Source: MPNO01 sp965205995 (GTDB taxonomy: Bacteria > Pseudomonadota > Alphaproteobacteria > MPNO01). From it: a stretch of 64,000 nt of DNA. This document shows, piece after piece, positions 16,858 to 25,313 of the stretch; the first letter of the stretch is position 1; the number at the start of each line of letters is the position of its first letter. Location: positions 4,340,001 through 4,404,000 of the forward strand of contig OZ242200.1 of NCBI GenBank assembly GCA_965205995.1, given 5' to 3'. The position numbers and the translations under genes are program-made. Below the pieces are notes generated by a model, which worked only from the letters and a program-made list of their open reading frames with translations, was not told the DNA's origin and searched no databases.

Positions 16858-17871
16858 CTAGGAGATCGCCGCGGCCTGGGTCTGCGGGATGTCGGTTTCG
16901 TCGTAGCGGATGTCGCGGAACGCGCCCGACGCGACCGGGCGGTAGAGCCGCGGGCGCGCCGCATCGGTGCAACTCGGCAGGCAGGCGATCTCCGCGTCAT
17001 AGTTCGGCTGGTGGAAGAAGCCAATCGAGATGCGCCGCGCGGTCGGCCCGATCTCGGCCGGCGGGTTGACCACCCGGTGGAAGTTCGACGTCCAGACATC
17101 GTTGGTCCAGCGCCGGAACAGATCGCCCACATTGACCACGAAGGCCTCCGGCCTGGTCTCCACGTCGTGCCAGCTTGCGTCGCGGTCCTGGACCTGGAGC
17201 CCGCCCGGCTCGTCCTCCCCCATGAGGATCGTGAAAGTGCCGAAATCCGTGTGCGCCCCGGCGCGGATATGGCCCTCGGGCGGGGCGACCGGCTGCGGCG
17301 GGTAGTGGTTGATCCGCATTGCGGTGACATGGCGGTCGATCTTGTCGACGAACCAGTCCTGGTCGAGGTCGAGCGCGAGCGCCGCGAGCCGCATCAGATG
17401 CCCGACCAGCTCTTCCATCGCGGCGTAGTAGGCCGCCGCCGCGCGCTGGAACCCGGCGGGGCGTTCGGGCCAGATATTGGGGATGAAATAGCGTTGCCCC
17501 TCCGGCCCGGTGAAATACGGCTCGTCCGGCCAGCTTTCCCTGCCGAAGTGATAGAACTCCTTGAGGTCGGGCGGTGCTTCCCGCCCGGCGGCCCGGCCGA
17601 GCGCCTCGCCCTCATAGACCCGCAATCCCCTCGGCGTGCCCGCCTTCGGATGGACGCATTTTCGTTTTTCCGCCTCGGGCAGGGCGAAATACTCGTGCGA
17701 GGCGCGGCGCAGATCCTCGACGATCGCCGGATCGACGCGGTGGCCGGCGATCGAGAAGAAGCCGATATCGGCGCAGGCCGCGCCGACCGCCTTGCCGACG
17801 CGGCGGCGGGCCTCGGCATCGCCGTCGAAATACGGTTCCATGTCGATCAGCGGAACGCGCGTCCGGGTCAT
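16858..17871 (-). CDS. 2-oxoglutarate/Fe(II) oxygenase, isopenicillin-N-synthase type
   Basis: A 337-residue non-heme iron oxygenase. The N-terminal DIOX_N region (VPLIDMEPYF, GFFSIAGHRVDPAIVEDL) is followed by the double-stranded beta-helix core with iron ligands His207 and Asp209 (GAHTDFG) and His265 (FHRVVNP), and an Arg for 2-oxoglutarate near 279 (RRISIGFF). The start at 17871 begins MTRTRVPLIDM; the open frame upstream lacks family similarity. It is divergent from the CoxL-like gene and heads the run with the dienelactone hydrolase and flavin monooxygenase. Confidence 0.85.
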   Translation of the reverse strand: MTRTRVPLIDMEPYFDGDAEARRRVGKAVGAACADIGFFSIAGHRVDPAIVEDLRRASHEYFALPEAEKRKCVHPKAGTPRGLRVYEGEALGRAAGREAPPDLKEFYHFGRESWPDEPYFTGPEGQRYFIPNIWPERPAGFQRAAAAYYAAMEELVGHLMRLAALALDLDQDWFVDKIDRHVTAMRINHYPPQPVAPPEGHIRAGAHTDFGTFTILMGEDEPGGLQVQDRDASWHDVETRPEAFVVNVGDLFRRWTNDVWTSNFHRVVNPPAEIGPTARRISIGFFHQPNYDAEIACLPSCTDAARPRLYRPVASGAFRDIRYDETDIPQTQAAAIS

Positions 17872-18016
17872 CGCTGTCTCCCGCCCCCTCTCGCTCGCGA
17901 CGCGCAGGATGCCTCGGCGCGGGCCCCAGGGGAAGACCCCGCGACGGACATCTCCTTTACACCGGATGGGCCGGACGCGAGACTGCGCGAACGGCCACAT
18001 TCGTTGGAGACGTGAG

Positions 18017-20338
18017 ATGAAGTTCGGTGTCGGGCAACCGGTTTCGCGTACGGAGGATCCCCGTTTTCTCAAGGGCGAGGGCCGCTATGTCGACGACATC
18101 GCCCTGCCGGGCGAGGTTCACGGCTACGTCCTGCGCTCGCCCCACGCCGCCGCCCGGGTCCGCTCGGTCGACGCCGAAGCGGCGCGCGCCGCGCCCGGCG
18201 TCGTCCTGGTGCTCACCCGGGCCGATATCGAGGCCGAGGGGATCGACGGCATCCCCCATTTCATCCCGCCGATGGCCTTTGGCGCGCCGATGCCGAAATT
18301 CAGCCCGCTCCACCCCATCCTCGCCGCCAACCGGGTGCGCCATGTCGGCACGCCGGTGGCCTTCGTCGTGGCCGAGACGCTGGATGCGGCGCGGGATGCG
18401 GCGGAGTCGATCGTAGTCGATTACGAGATCCTGCCCTCGGCGACCGCGCCCGGACGGGCGACGGCGCCGGATGCGCCCGCGGTCTGGGACGAGGCGCCGG
18501 ACAATATCTGGTTCACCGTGGAGCGCGGCGACAAGGCGGCAACCGACGCCGCCTTCGCGAAGGCCGCCCATGTCACCCGGCTCAGCCTGGTGAACAACCG
18601 GCTGAGCTGCAACGCGATCGAGCCCCGCGCGACGATCGTCGACTACGTCCCGGCGACCGACCATGTGACGATGTACACCGAGAACCAGTCGCCGCACGCC
18701 CAGCGCAGCCACCTCGCCCATGTCTTCCACAAGCCGGAAGGCAGTTTCCGGGTGATCAGCCCCGATGTCGGCGGCGGGTTCGGGATGAAGAACGCGGTCT
18801 ATCCCGAGGATGCGCTCTGCGTGATCGCCGCCCGCCGTCTCGCGCGGCCGGTGCGCTGGACCGCCGATCGCAGCGAGAGCCTGCAGAGCGACGCCCATGC
18901 CCGGGACGCGGTGACCGAGGCGGCGCTCGCGCTCGATTCCGACGGCAGGTTTCTCGCCATATGCGCAGAGACCGACCATGCGGTCGGCGCCTATCTGGGC
19001 GAGGCAGCCTGCGTGCCGGTCGGGCTGGGCTCGACCATGTATGCGGGCAACTACGATTTCCCGGCGGCCTGGCTCTCGATCAACGCGGTGTTCACCAACA
19101 CCAACACGGTCGCGCCCTATCGCGGCGCCGGGCGGCCGGAGGCCTGCTACATCGTCGAGCGGCTGGTCGACCGGGCGGCGGACGAGCTCGGCATCGATCC
19201 GGTCGAGCTCAGGCGGCGCAACTACATCGGGCCCGGCGACATGCCGTACCAGAACGCGATCATGACGGTCTACGATTCGGGCGAGTTCGAAAAAATCGCC
19301 GACCTGGCGGTGGCGCTCGCCGACCGCGACGGGTTTGCGGGCCGCAAGGCCGCCTCGGAAGCGGGGGGCAGGCTTCGCGGCCTCGGGATCACCTATTTCA
19401 TCGAGATCGGCGCGCCGTTCAACGACCGCATGCAGCTCTATTTCGACCCGGCCGGCGGGGTCACGATCGCCGCCGGCACCCACAGCCACGGCCAGGGCCA
19501 CCAGACCGTCTATGCGCAGATGGTTTCCGAATGGCTCGGCGTGCCGTTCGACAGTATTCGCCTGATCCAGGGCGATACCGACCAGGTCGCCTATGGGCGC
19601 GGCACCTACGGTTCGCGCTCGGTCACCGTCGGCGGGGCGGCGCTGAAGGACGCCGCGGACCGGGTGATCGCCAAGGCGAGCCGCATGGCCGCCCATCTGA
19701 TGGAGGCGGCGGAGGCCGATATCGAGTTCGCCGACGGCAGCTTCACCGTCGCCGGCACCGACAAGTCGATCGGGATCGTTCAGGTCGCGCGCGCCTCCTT
19801 CATGCCCGTGGGCTGGCCCGAGGAGTTCGGCATCGGGCTCGAAGCGACCGGCAGTTTCACCCCCACCAACGGCAACTTCCCCAACGGGTGCCATATCTGC
19901 GAGGTCGAGGTGGATCCCGAGACCGGCGGGGTCGACCTCCAGAGCTACGCGGCGGTCAACGATTCGGGGCTGATCATCAACCCGCTGCTGTTCGAGGGGC
20001 AGGTCCATGGCGGGCTCGCCCAGGGCATCGGCCAGGTGCTGTTCGAACATGTCGTCTATGACGACGAATCGGGGCAGCTTCTGTCGGGCTCCTTCATGGA
20101 TTACTGCATGCCGCGCGCCGACGACCTGCCGTCATTCGCGCTCGACGATGTCGAGGTCCCGTGCAAGACCAACCCGCTCGGCGTCAAGGGCGCCGGCGAG
20201 ACGGGAACCGTCGCGGCCTTGCCCGCGGTGATGCACGCGATCCTCGACGCCATCCGCCCGCTCGGGGTTTCGGATCTCCAGATGCCGGCGACTCCCGAGG
20301 TCGTCTGGCAGGCGATCCGGGAGGCGAGGGCGGCGTAG
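18017..20338 (+). CDS. CoxL-like molybdenum hydroxylase large subunit
   Basis: A 773-residue molybdopterin-binding subunit of the xanthine dehydrogenase/CO dehydrogenase family. Features are the N-terminal KFGVGQPVSRTEDPRFLKG, the PDVGGGFGMK loop, VAPYRGAGRPEA at about 366-377 and the catalytic Glu728 in KGAGETGTV. The AYRGAGR-type active-site loop, rather than the Cys-containing loop of true CO dehydrogenase, marks it as a form II or other hydroxylase. The FAD (CoxM) and 2Fe-2S (CoxS) subunits needed for electron transfer are not next to it. ATG 18017 matches the family N-terminus. Confidence 0.88.
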   Translation: MKFGVGQPVSRTEDPRFLKGEGRYVDDIALPGEVHGYVLRSPHAAARVRSVDAEAARAAPGVVLVLTRADIEAEGIDGIPHFIPPMAFGAPMPKFSPLHPILAANRVRHVGTPVAFVVAETLDAARDAAESIVVDYEILPSATAPGRATAPDAPAVWDEAPDNIWFTVERGDKAATDAAFAKAAHVTRLSLVNNRLSCNAIEPRATIVDYVPATDHVTMYTENQSPHAQRSHLAHVFHKPEGSFRVISPDVGGGFGMKNAVYPEDALCVIAARRLARPVRWTADRSESLQSDAHARDAVTEAALALDSDGRFLAICAETDHAVGAYLGEAACVPVGLGSTMYAGNYDFPAAWLSINAVFTNTNTVAPYRGAGRPEACYIVERLVDRAADELGIDPVELRRRNYIGPGDMPYQNAIMTVYDSGEFEKIADLAVALADRDGFAGRKAASEAGGRLRGLGITYFIEIGAPFNDRMQLYFDPAGGVTIAAGTHSHGQGHQTVYAQMVSEWLGVPFDSIRLIQGDTDQVAYGRGTYGSRSVTVGGAALKDAADRVIAKASRMAAHLMEAAEADIEFADGSFTVAGTDKSIGIVQVARASFMPVGWPEEFGIGLEATGSFTPTNGNFPNGCHICEVEVDPETGGVDLQSYAAVNDSGLIINPLLFEGQVHGGLAQGIGQVLFEHVVYDDESGQLLSGSFMDYCMPRADDLPSFALDDVEVPCKTNPLGVKGAGETGTVAALPAVMHAILDAIRPLGVSDLQMPATPEVVWQAIREARAA

Positions 20339-20363
20339 GACGGTTTTCCGCGGGGAAGGCCGC

Positions 20364-20393
20364 TTGCCGCTGTTCCGGCGCGGTGCATATATT
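20364..20393 (+). promoter_or_regulatory. Sigma-70-like promoter for VOC gene
   Basis: TTGCCG at 20364-20369 and TATATT at 20388-20393 are 18 bases apart. A start near 20400 would give a short leader with the ribosome site aaagga before the ATG at 20425. It supports this ATG over upstream in-frame starts. Found by pattern only. Confidence 0.45.
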
Positions 20394-20424
20394 GGCCGCA
20401 GGTCGATCGCGGAAAGGAACCAGG

Positions 20425-21042
20425 ATGGCACTCGAACGCGGACGCGGGGTGGTCGATATCGACGGGCTCGCGCGCGAAGACGTGCGGGCGCTCGCCGAGC
20501 GGGAGACCCCGGCGGGGCTGCCCTTCGCGGTTCGCAAGATCGGCCATGTCGTGCTCAAGGTGCGCGACGTCGCGCGGTCTGCCGCCTTCTACACCGATGT
20601 TCTCGGCTTCAAGGTGTCCGACGTCTATCCCGAAAGCATGATGCCGGGCGGCATGGTGTTCATGCGCTGCAACGCCGACCACCATGGCGTGGCGCTGGTC
20701 GGCGGGCTGGATGACGCGGTGGACAACAGCGAGCTCGACCACATGGCCTTCGAGGTCGCCACCCTGGAGGAGGTGCTGCGGGCGCGCGACCATCTCGAGG
20801 AACACGGCGTCAAGGTCGACTTCCACGGCCGCCGCCGCGCCGGCTGCCAGATCGCGGTCGAGTTCCGCGATCCCGACAACCACCGGCTGGAGATCTACTG
20901 GGGGCTCGACCAGATCGGCAATCCCGGGCATATCCGTCCGGCCGACGAGTGGCGCGAGGCCCAGTCGCTCGAGGACGCGATCGAGAATCCGCCGCCCGGG
21001 CAGGATACGACACTGCACGACCGCTCGTTCCTGCGGTCATAG
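20425..21042 (+). CDS. VOC/extradiol-dioxygenase-like protein
   Basis: A 205-residue vicinal-oxygen-chelate protein. The metal triad is readable: His in RKIGHVVLKV, His in LDHMAFEV and Glu in NHRLEIYW, with the IAVEFRDPDN segment before the last one. This pattern is that of glyoxalase and catechol 2,3-dioxygenase relatives. A 35-residue N-terminal extension and a 30-residue tail flank the domain. It follows the CoxL-like gene but has its own promoter-like sequence. A role in ring cleavage is plausible from the neighbours but not shown. Confidence 0.78.
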   Translation: MALERGRGVVDIDGLAREDVRALAERETPAGLPFAVRKIGHVVLKVRDVARSAAFYTDVLGFKVSDVYPESMMPGGMVFMRCNADHHGVALVGGLDDAVDNSELDHMAFEVATLEEVLRARDHLEEHGVKVDFHGRRRAGCQIAVEFRDPDNHRLEIYWGLDQIGNPGHIRPADEWREAQSLEDAIENPPPGQDTTLHDRSFLRS

Positions 21043-21065
21043 GCGTTCGGCTGTCGAAGCAAGGC

Positions 21066-21998
21066 ATGAAAATTCTCGCCGGTAACAGCAACCGCCCGCT
21101 GGCCGAAGCCATTTCGGCCTATCTGCAACTTCCGCTCACCGACGCCAGCATCCGGCGCTTCTCGGATATGGAATGCTTCGTCGAGATCCACGAGAACGTC
21201 CGCGGCGAGGACGTGTTCGTCATCCAGTCGACGTCCTACCCGGCCAACGACAATCTGATGGAGCTCCTGGTGATGCTGGATGCGCTGAAGCGCGGGTCGG
21301 CGCGGCGCATCACCGCGGTCATCCCCTATTTCGGCTATGCCCGCCAGGACCGGAAGTCGGGACCGCGCACGCCGATCTCGGCCAAGCTGGTCGCCAACCT
21401 GATCACCACCGCGGGCGCCGACCGGGTGCTCACCCTCGATCTCCACGCGGGCCAGATCCAGGGGTTCTTCGACATCCCGCTCGACAATCTCTTCGCGGCG
21501 CCGGTGTTCGTCCTCGACATCGAGGAGAATATCGGGCGCGACAAGCTCACCATCATCTCGCCGGACGTGGGCGGGGTGATCCGCGCCCGCGCGGTCGCGC
21601 GCCGCCTCGATACCGACCTTGCGATCATCGACAAGCGCCGCGAGCGGGCGGGGGTGTCCGAGGTGATGAACGTTATCGGCGATGTGGAGGGACGGACCTG
21701 CGTGCTGATCGACGACATCGTCGATTCCGCGGGCACGCTGTGCAACGCGGCCCAGGCCCTGGTCGAGCACGGAGCCGGCTCGGTCGCGGCCTATGTCACC
21801 CACGGCGTGCTGTCGGGCGGTGCGGTCGCGCGCGCCTCGACCTCGGCGCTGTTGCGGCTGATCACCACCGACAGCATCCTGACCACCGAGGCGGTGCGGG
21901 TTTCGGAGACCGTCAAGCAGATCTCGATCGCGCCCCTGATGGGCGAGGCGCTCCTCAGGATCGCCGAGGAAAGATCGGTATCGAGCCTGTTTGACTAA
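21066..21998 (+). CDS. prs: Ribose-phosphate pyrophosphokinase
   Basis: A 310-residue PRPP synthetase, making PRPP from ribose 5-phosphate and ATP for purine, pyrimidine, histidine and tryptophan synthesis. Family motifs are FSDMECFVEIHENVRGEDVF, the ATP loop YFGYARQDRKSGPRTPI, LTLDLHAGQIQGFF and the PRPP-binding CVLIDDIVDSAGTLCNAA. Length is standard. It starts the conserved prs-rplY-pth-ychF block. The start at 21066 (MKILAGNSN) matches the family; upstream sequence in frame belongs to the gap after the VOC gene. Confidence 0.96.
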   Translation: MKILAGNSNRPLAEAISAYLQLPLTDASIRRFSDMECFVEIHENVRGEDVFVIQSTSYPANDNLMELLVMLDALKRGSARRITAVIPYFGYARQDRKSGPRTPISAKLVANLITTAGADRVLTLDLHAGQIQGFFDIPLDNLFAAPVFVLDIEENIGRDKLTIISPDVGGVIRARAVARRLDTDLAIIDKRRERAGVSEVMNVIGDVEGRTCVLIDDIVDSAGTLCNAAQALVEHGAGSVAAYVTHGVLSGGAVARASTSALLRLITTDSILTTEAVRVSETVKQISIAPLMGEALLRIAEERSVSSLFD

Positions 21999-22111
21999 TC
22001 CCCGGCGAGGGGATAAAACGCCGCGCTCCGCAAGATGATCGGGACTTGCCGCGAGCGCCGCCGGAACCTGCCGGCGAAGCGCGCGGGTCCGACGATGGGA
22101 GGCAGGATATC

Positions 22112-22786
22112 ATGGCCGAGGTGAGCACCATTGCGGCGGCGCCCCGCGCGACCGTCGGAAAGGGCGCGGCGCGGGCGGCGCGGCGCAACGGTCTGGTTCC
22201 CGGGATGATCTACGGCAACAAGCTCGACCCCGTGATGATCAGCCTCGACCGGCCGGTCATCGACCGCGAACTCGGCCAGCCGGGCTTCTTCATTCGCCTC
22301 GTCGATATCGAGGTCGACGGCGAGACACACCGCGTGCTGCCGCGCGAGGTGCAGTTCCATCCGGTCACCGATGCCCCGCTCCATGTCGATTTCCTTCGCT
22401 TCTCCGCCAGCCGCAAGCTCAACGTTGCGGTCCCGGTCCGTTTCCTCAACGAGGAAGACTCGCCGGGGCTCAAGCGCGGGGGCGTGCTGAATGTCGTGCG
22501 CCACGAGGTCGAGGTGCTATGCACCGCCGACAATATTCCGGGCGAGTTCGAGGTCGACGTCGCGGGGCTGGAGATCGGCGATGCCATCCACGCGAGCGCG
22601 ATCACCCTGATCGAAGGCGTCGAGTTCACCATCACCGACCGCGACTTCACCATCGCCACCATCGCCGCGCCGACGGTGATGGTTGCCGAGGACGAGGAAG
22701 ACGAGGTCGAGGGTGAAGAGGGGGTCGAGGGCGAGGCCGACGACGAAGCTGCCGAGGACTCCGCGTCCACCGGCGACGGGGACTAG
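22112..22786 (+). CDS. rplY: 50S ribosomal protein L25 (Ctc form)
   Basis: A 224-residue long-form L25/Ctc protein that binds 5S rRNA in the large subunit. The 5S-binding domain (VGKGAARAARRNGLVPGMIYG) is followed by the TL5/Ctc beta domain (HVDFLRFSASRKLNVAVPV, ITDRDFTIATIAAPTV). The last 40 residues are strongly acidic (EDEEDEVEGEEGVEGEADDE), which is common in alphaproteobacteria. The ATG at 22112 follows gggaggcaggat. The order prs-rplY-pth is conserved. Confidence 0.94.
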   Translation: MAEVSTIAAAPRATVGKGAARAARRNGLVPGMIYGNKLDPVMISLDRPVIDRELGQPGFFIRLVDIEVDGETHRVLPREVQFHPVTDAPLHVDFLRFSASRKLNVAVPVRFLNEEDSPGLKRGGVLNVVRHEVEVLCTADNIPGEFEVDVAGLEIGDAIHASAITLIEGVEFTITDRDFTIATIAAPTVMVAEDEEDEVEGEEGVEGEADDEAAEDSASTGDGD

Positions 22787-22810
22787 CGCCCCTCCGCATC
22801 TCCGCGACCC

Positions 22811-23425
22811 ATGTTGATCATCGTCGGGCTCGGCAATCCCGGGCCCAAATACGCCCGCCAGCGGCACAATATCGGCTATGTCGTCGCCGATGCGATCGCC
22901 GCCCGCTACCGCTTCCCGGCGCCGAGGCGCCGCTTCCAGGGTCGCGCGACGAGCGGGGAGGTCGGCGGCGAGCGGGTGCTGCTGCTGAAGCCCGAGACCT
23001 ATATGAACGAATCGGGCCGCGCGGTGCGCGCGGCGATCAACTTCTACAAGCTGCGCGCCCGCGACGCCGTGGTCATCCATGACGAGCTCGACCTCGCCCC
23101 GGCCAAGGTGCTGATCAGGAAAGGCGGCGGCCATGCCGGGCATAACGGGCTGAGAAGCCTTCATTCCCAGATCGGTCCGGATTACCGCCGGATCCGCGTC
23201 GGTATCGGCCATCCGGGCGACAAGCACCGCGTGCTGCGCCATGTGCTGGGCGATTTCGCGGCCGGAGAGCGGAAGCTGTTCGCGCAACTCGCCGAGGCCA
23301 TCGCCGAGGCCCTGCCGCTCGCCGTCGCGGGCGACGATCCGGGCTTCATGACCAGGGTGGCGCTGCTCTGCCCCAGGCCCAAGCCGCCCAAGCCCGCGAC
23401 CGCCGAAGACGCCGGGACGGGGTAA
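22811..23425 (+). CDS. pth: Peptidyl-tRNA hydrolase
   Basis: A 204-residue Pth that releases tRNA from peptidyl-tRNAs dropped by ribosomes. Diagnostic motifs are LGNPGPKYARQRHNIGY with the catalytic His at about residue 20, KPETYMNESGRAV, VIHDELDLAPAK and KGGGHAGHNGLRS, then YRRIRVGIGHPG. A short Lys/Pro-rich tail is added. Its stop overlaps the ychF start (TAATG), so the two are coupled. Confidence 0.96.
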   Translation: MLIIVGLGNPGPKYARQRHNIGYVVADAIAARYRFPAPRRRFQGRATSGEVGGERVLLLKPETYMNESGRAVRAAINFYKLRARDAVVIHDELDLAPAKVLIRKGGGHAGHNGLRSLHSQIGPDYRRIRVGIGHPGDKHRVLRHVLGDFAAGERKLFAQLAEAIAEALPLAVAGDDPGFMTRVALLCPRPKPPKPATAEDAGTG

Positions 23426-24522
23426 TGGGGTTCCGCTGCGGCATCGTCGGCCTCCCCAATGTCGGGAAGTCGTGCCTGTTCAACGCCCTCGTCCAGTCCC
23501 GGGCCGCGGTTTCCGCGAACTACGCGTTCTCGACCGTCGAGCCCAATCTCGGCCGCATCGCGGTCCCCGACGACCGCCTCGCCAAGATCGCGGTCCTCGC
23601 CAAATCGGCGAAGATCACGCCCACCCAGCTCGATTTCGTCGACATCGCCGGCCTTGTCCAGGGGGCGAGCCAGGGCGAGGGGCTGGGCAACCAGTTCCTC
23701 GCCCATATCCGCGAGGTCGATGCGATCGCCCATGTGCTGCGCTGCTTCGACGGCACCGATGTCGACCGCGCCGGATCGGTCGATCCCGTCGCCGACGCGG
23801 AAACCGTCGAGACCGAGCTGATGCTGGCCGATCTCGACAGCCTCACCCGTCGGCTCGAACCGCTGGTGAAGAAAGCGCGGGGCGGCGACAAGGATGCGAT
23901 CGCGATGCAGGACATGGTGGTCCGCGCGATCGCCGTGCTGGAGGCCGGCCGGTCCGCGCGCGCCATCGAGATCGACCCGGACGAGGCGAAGCTGTTCCAC
24001 CGGATGCAGCTGCTCAGCGCCAAACCGGTGCTCTATGTCTGCAATGTGGACGAAGACGCTGCCGCCGAAGGCAACGCGCATGCGGCGAAAATCGACCGCT
24101 GGGCGGCGGAGAAGGGTGCGCCGTCGGTGGTCGTCTCCGCCGCGATCGAAGCCGAGATCGCCCAGCTCGAGGACGAGAGCGAGCGCCTCGACTTTCTCGA
24201 AACGCTGGGGCTCGGGGAGACCGGTCTCGGCCGGGTGGTCCGCGCCGGATACGATCTCCTCGGGCTGATCACCTATTTCACCGCCGGCCCGACCGAGACC
24301 CGCGCCTGGACCGTCGAGCGGGGCACCCGCGCCCAGGACGCCGCGGGCAAGATCCACAGCGACTTCGCGCGCGGCTTCATCGCCGCCGAGACCATCGCGT
24401 TTGCCGACTACGTGGCGTGCGGCGGAGAGGTCGGCGCCAAGGAGGCCGCCAAAATGCGCCGCGAAGGCCGCGACTACATCGTTCGCGACGGCGATGTGAT
24501 CCTTTTTCGCTTCAACGTTTGA
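23425..24522 (+). CDS. ychF: Ribosome-binding ATPase YchF (OBG family)
   Basis: A 365-residue Obg-family P-loop protein that prefers ATP and acts in translation and redox stress. The P-loop is GLPNVGKS at about 9-16, followed by the switch region NYAFSTVEPN, the DIAGLVQGASQGEGLGNQFL motif of the family, a coiled-coil insertion and the C-terminal TGS-like domain (LITYFTAGPTETRAWTV, GAKEAAKMRREGRDY). The standard length is kept and the final residues DGDVILFRFNV are typical. Confidence 0.96.
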   Translation: MGFRCGIVGLPNVGKSCLFNALVQSRAAVSANYAFSTVEPNLGRIAVPDDRLAKIAVLAKSAKITPTQLDFVDIAGLVQGASQGEGLGNQFLAHIREVDAIAHVLRCFDGTDVDRAGSVDPVADAETVETELMLADLDSLTRRLEPLVKKARGGDKDAIAMQDMVVRAIAVLEAGRSARAIEIDPDEAKLFHRMQLLSAKPVLYVCNVDEDAAAEGNAHAAKIDRWAAEKGAPSVVVSAAIEAEIAQLEDESERLDFLETLGLGETGLGRVVRAGYDLLGLITYFTAGPTETRAWTVERGTRAQDAAGKIHSDFARGFIAAETIAFADYVACGGEVGAKEAAKMRREGRDYIVRDGDVILFRFNV

Positions 24523-24590
24523 CGCTACAATTACACCATCGCGGGCCCGTTCCGGGCCGCCATCCATTCCATCCGGGGGAGATCAGGGAA

Positions 24591-25265
24591 ATGGGACAAA
24601 CCGTTACGCTTACCGCAAGCGACGGCCACACGCTCGACGGCTACAGGGCGGACCCGTCCGGCGCCGCGAAGGGCGGCGTCGTCGTGATTCAGGAAATCTT
24701 CGGCGTCAACAGCCACGTCCGGCATGTTGTCGACATGTTCGCCGGGAAAGGCTATGCGGCGATCTCGCCGGCGCTGTTCGACCGCACCGAGAAGGGGGTC
24801 GAGCTCGGCTATGACGAGGTGTCCTTCGGCAGGGGGCGCGAACTCCGGGGCGGGCTCACGGACGAATGGATCCTGGCCGATGTCGACGCGGCGGCGAGGG
24901 CGGTTTCGGATGCCGGCAAGGTCGGGCTGATCGGCTATTGCTTCGGCGGCTATGTCGCCTGGATCAGCGGCTGCAACCTCGACAGCCTGGCCTGTTCGGT
25001 GAGCTGCTATGGCGGCGGCATCGCGCCGCGGGCGGCCAACGATACGCCGCGCATGCCGATGCAGATGCATTTCGGCGACAAGGACCACGCGATCCCGATG
25101 GGCGACGTCCAGGCGATCCGCGACGCCCACCCCGAAATTCCCAGCTTCATCTACGACGATTCCGCGCATGGCTTCTGCTGCGACGACCGGGACGTCTACA
25201 ACCAGGGCGCCGAGGCGCGCTGCCACGAGCGCGCGCTTGCCTTGTTCGCCGAGCATGTGGGGTAG
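24591..25265 (+). CDS. Dienelactone hydrolase family protein, second paralogue
   Basis: A 224-residue dienelactone hydrolase. The triad is Cys117 in IGYCFGGY, Asp in HFGDKDHAIP (about 168) and His in DDSAHGFCC (about 200). Glu35 in QEIFGVN is the conserved residue that activates the cysteine in characterised enzymes. It is closer to classical dienelactone hydrolases than the paralogue at 16140-16847. A ribosome site (ggggagatcaggga) precedes the ATG. A strong terminator follows 20 bases after the stop, so it ends this transcription unit. Confidence 0.86.
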   Translation: MGQTVTLTASDGHTLDGYRADPSGAAKGGVVVIQEIFGVNSHVRHVVDMFAGKGYAAISPALFDRTEKGVELGYDEVSFGRGRELRGGLTDEWILADVDAAARAVSDAGKVGLIGYCFGGYVAWISGCNLDSLACSVSCYGGGIAPRAANDTPRMPMQMHFGDKDHAIPMGDVQAIRDAHPEIPSFIYDDSAHGFCCDDRDVYNQGAEARCHERALALFAEHVG

Positions 25266-25284
25266 CGCCGGCTTCAACGGAGAG

Positions 25285-25312
25285 AAAACGCCGGGCCAGC
25301 GCCCGGCGTTTT
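25285..25312. terminator. Bidirectional intrinsic terminator
   Basis: A 12-bp perfect stem (aaaacgccgggc at 25285-25296 with gcccggcgtttt at 25301-25312) with a 4-base loop, continuing into a run of T to 25315 on the plus strand and preceded by A on the other side. It lies between the convergent dienelactone hydrolase gene and the aldolase/dehydrogenase gene and can serve both. Confidence 0.9.
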
Positions 25313-25313
25313 T

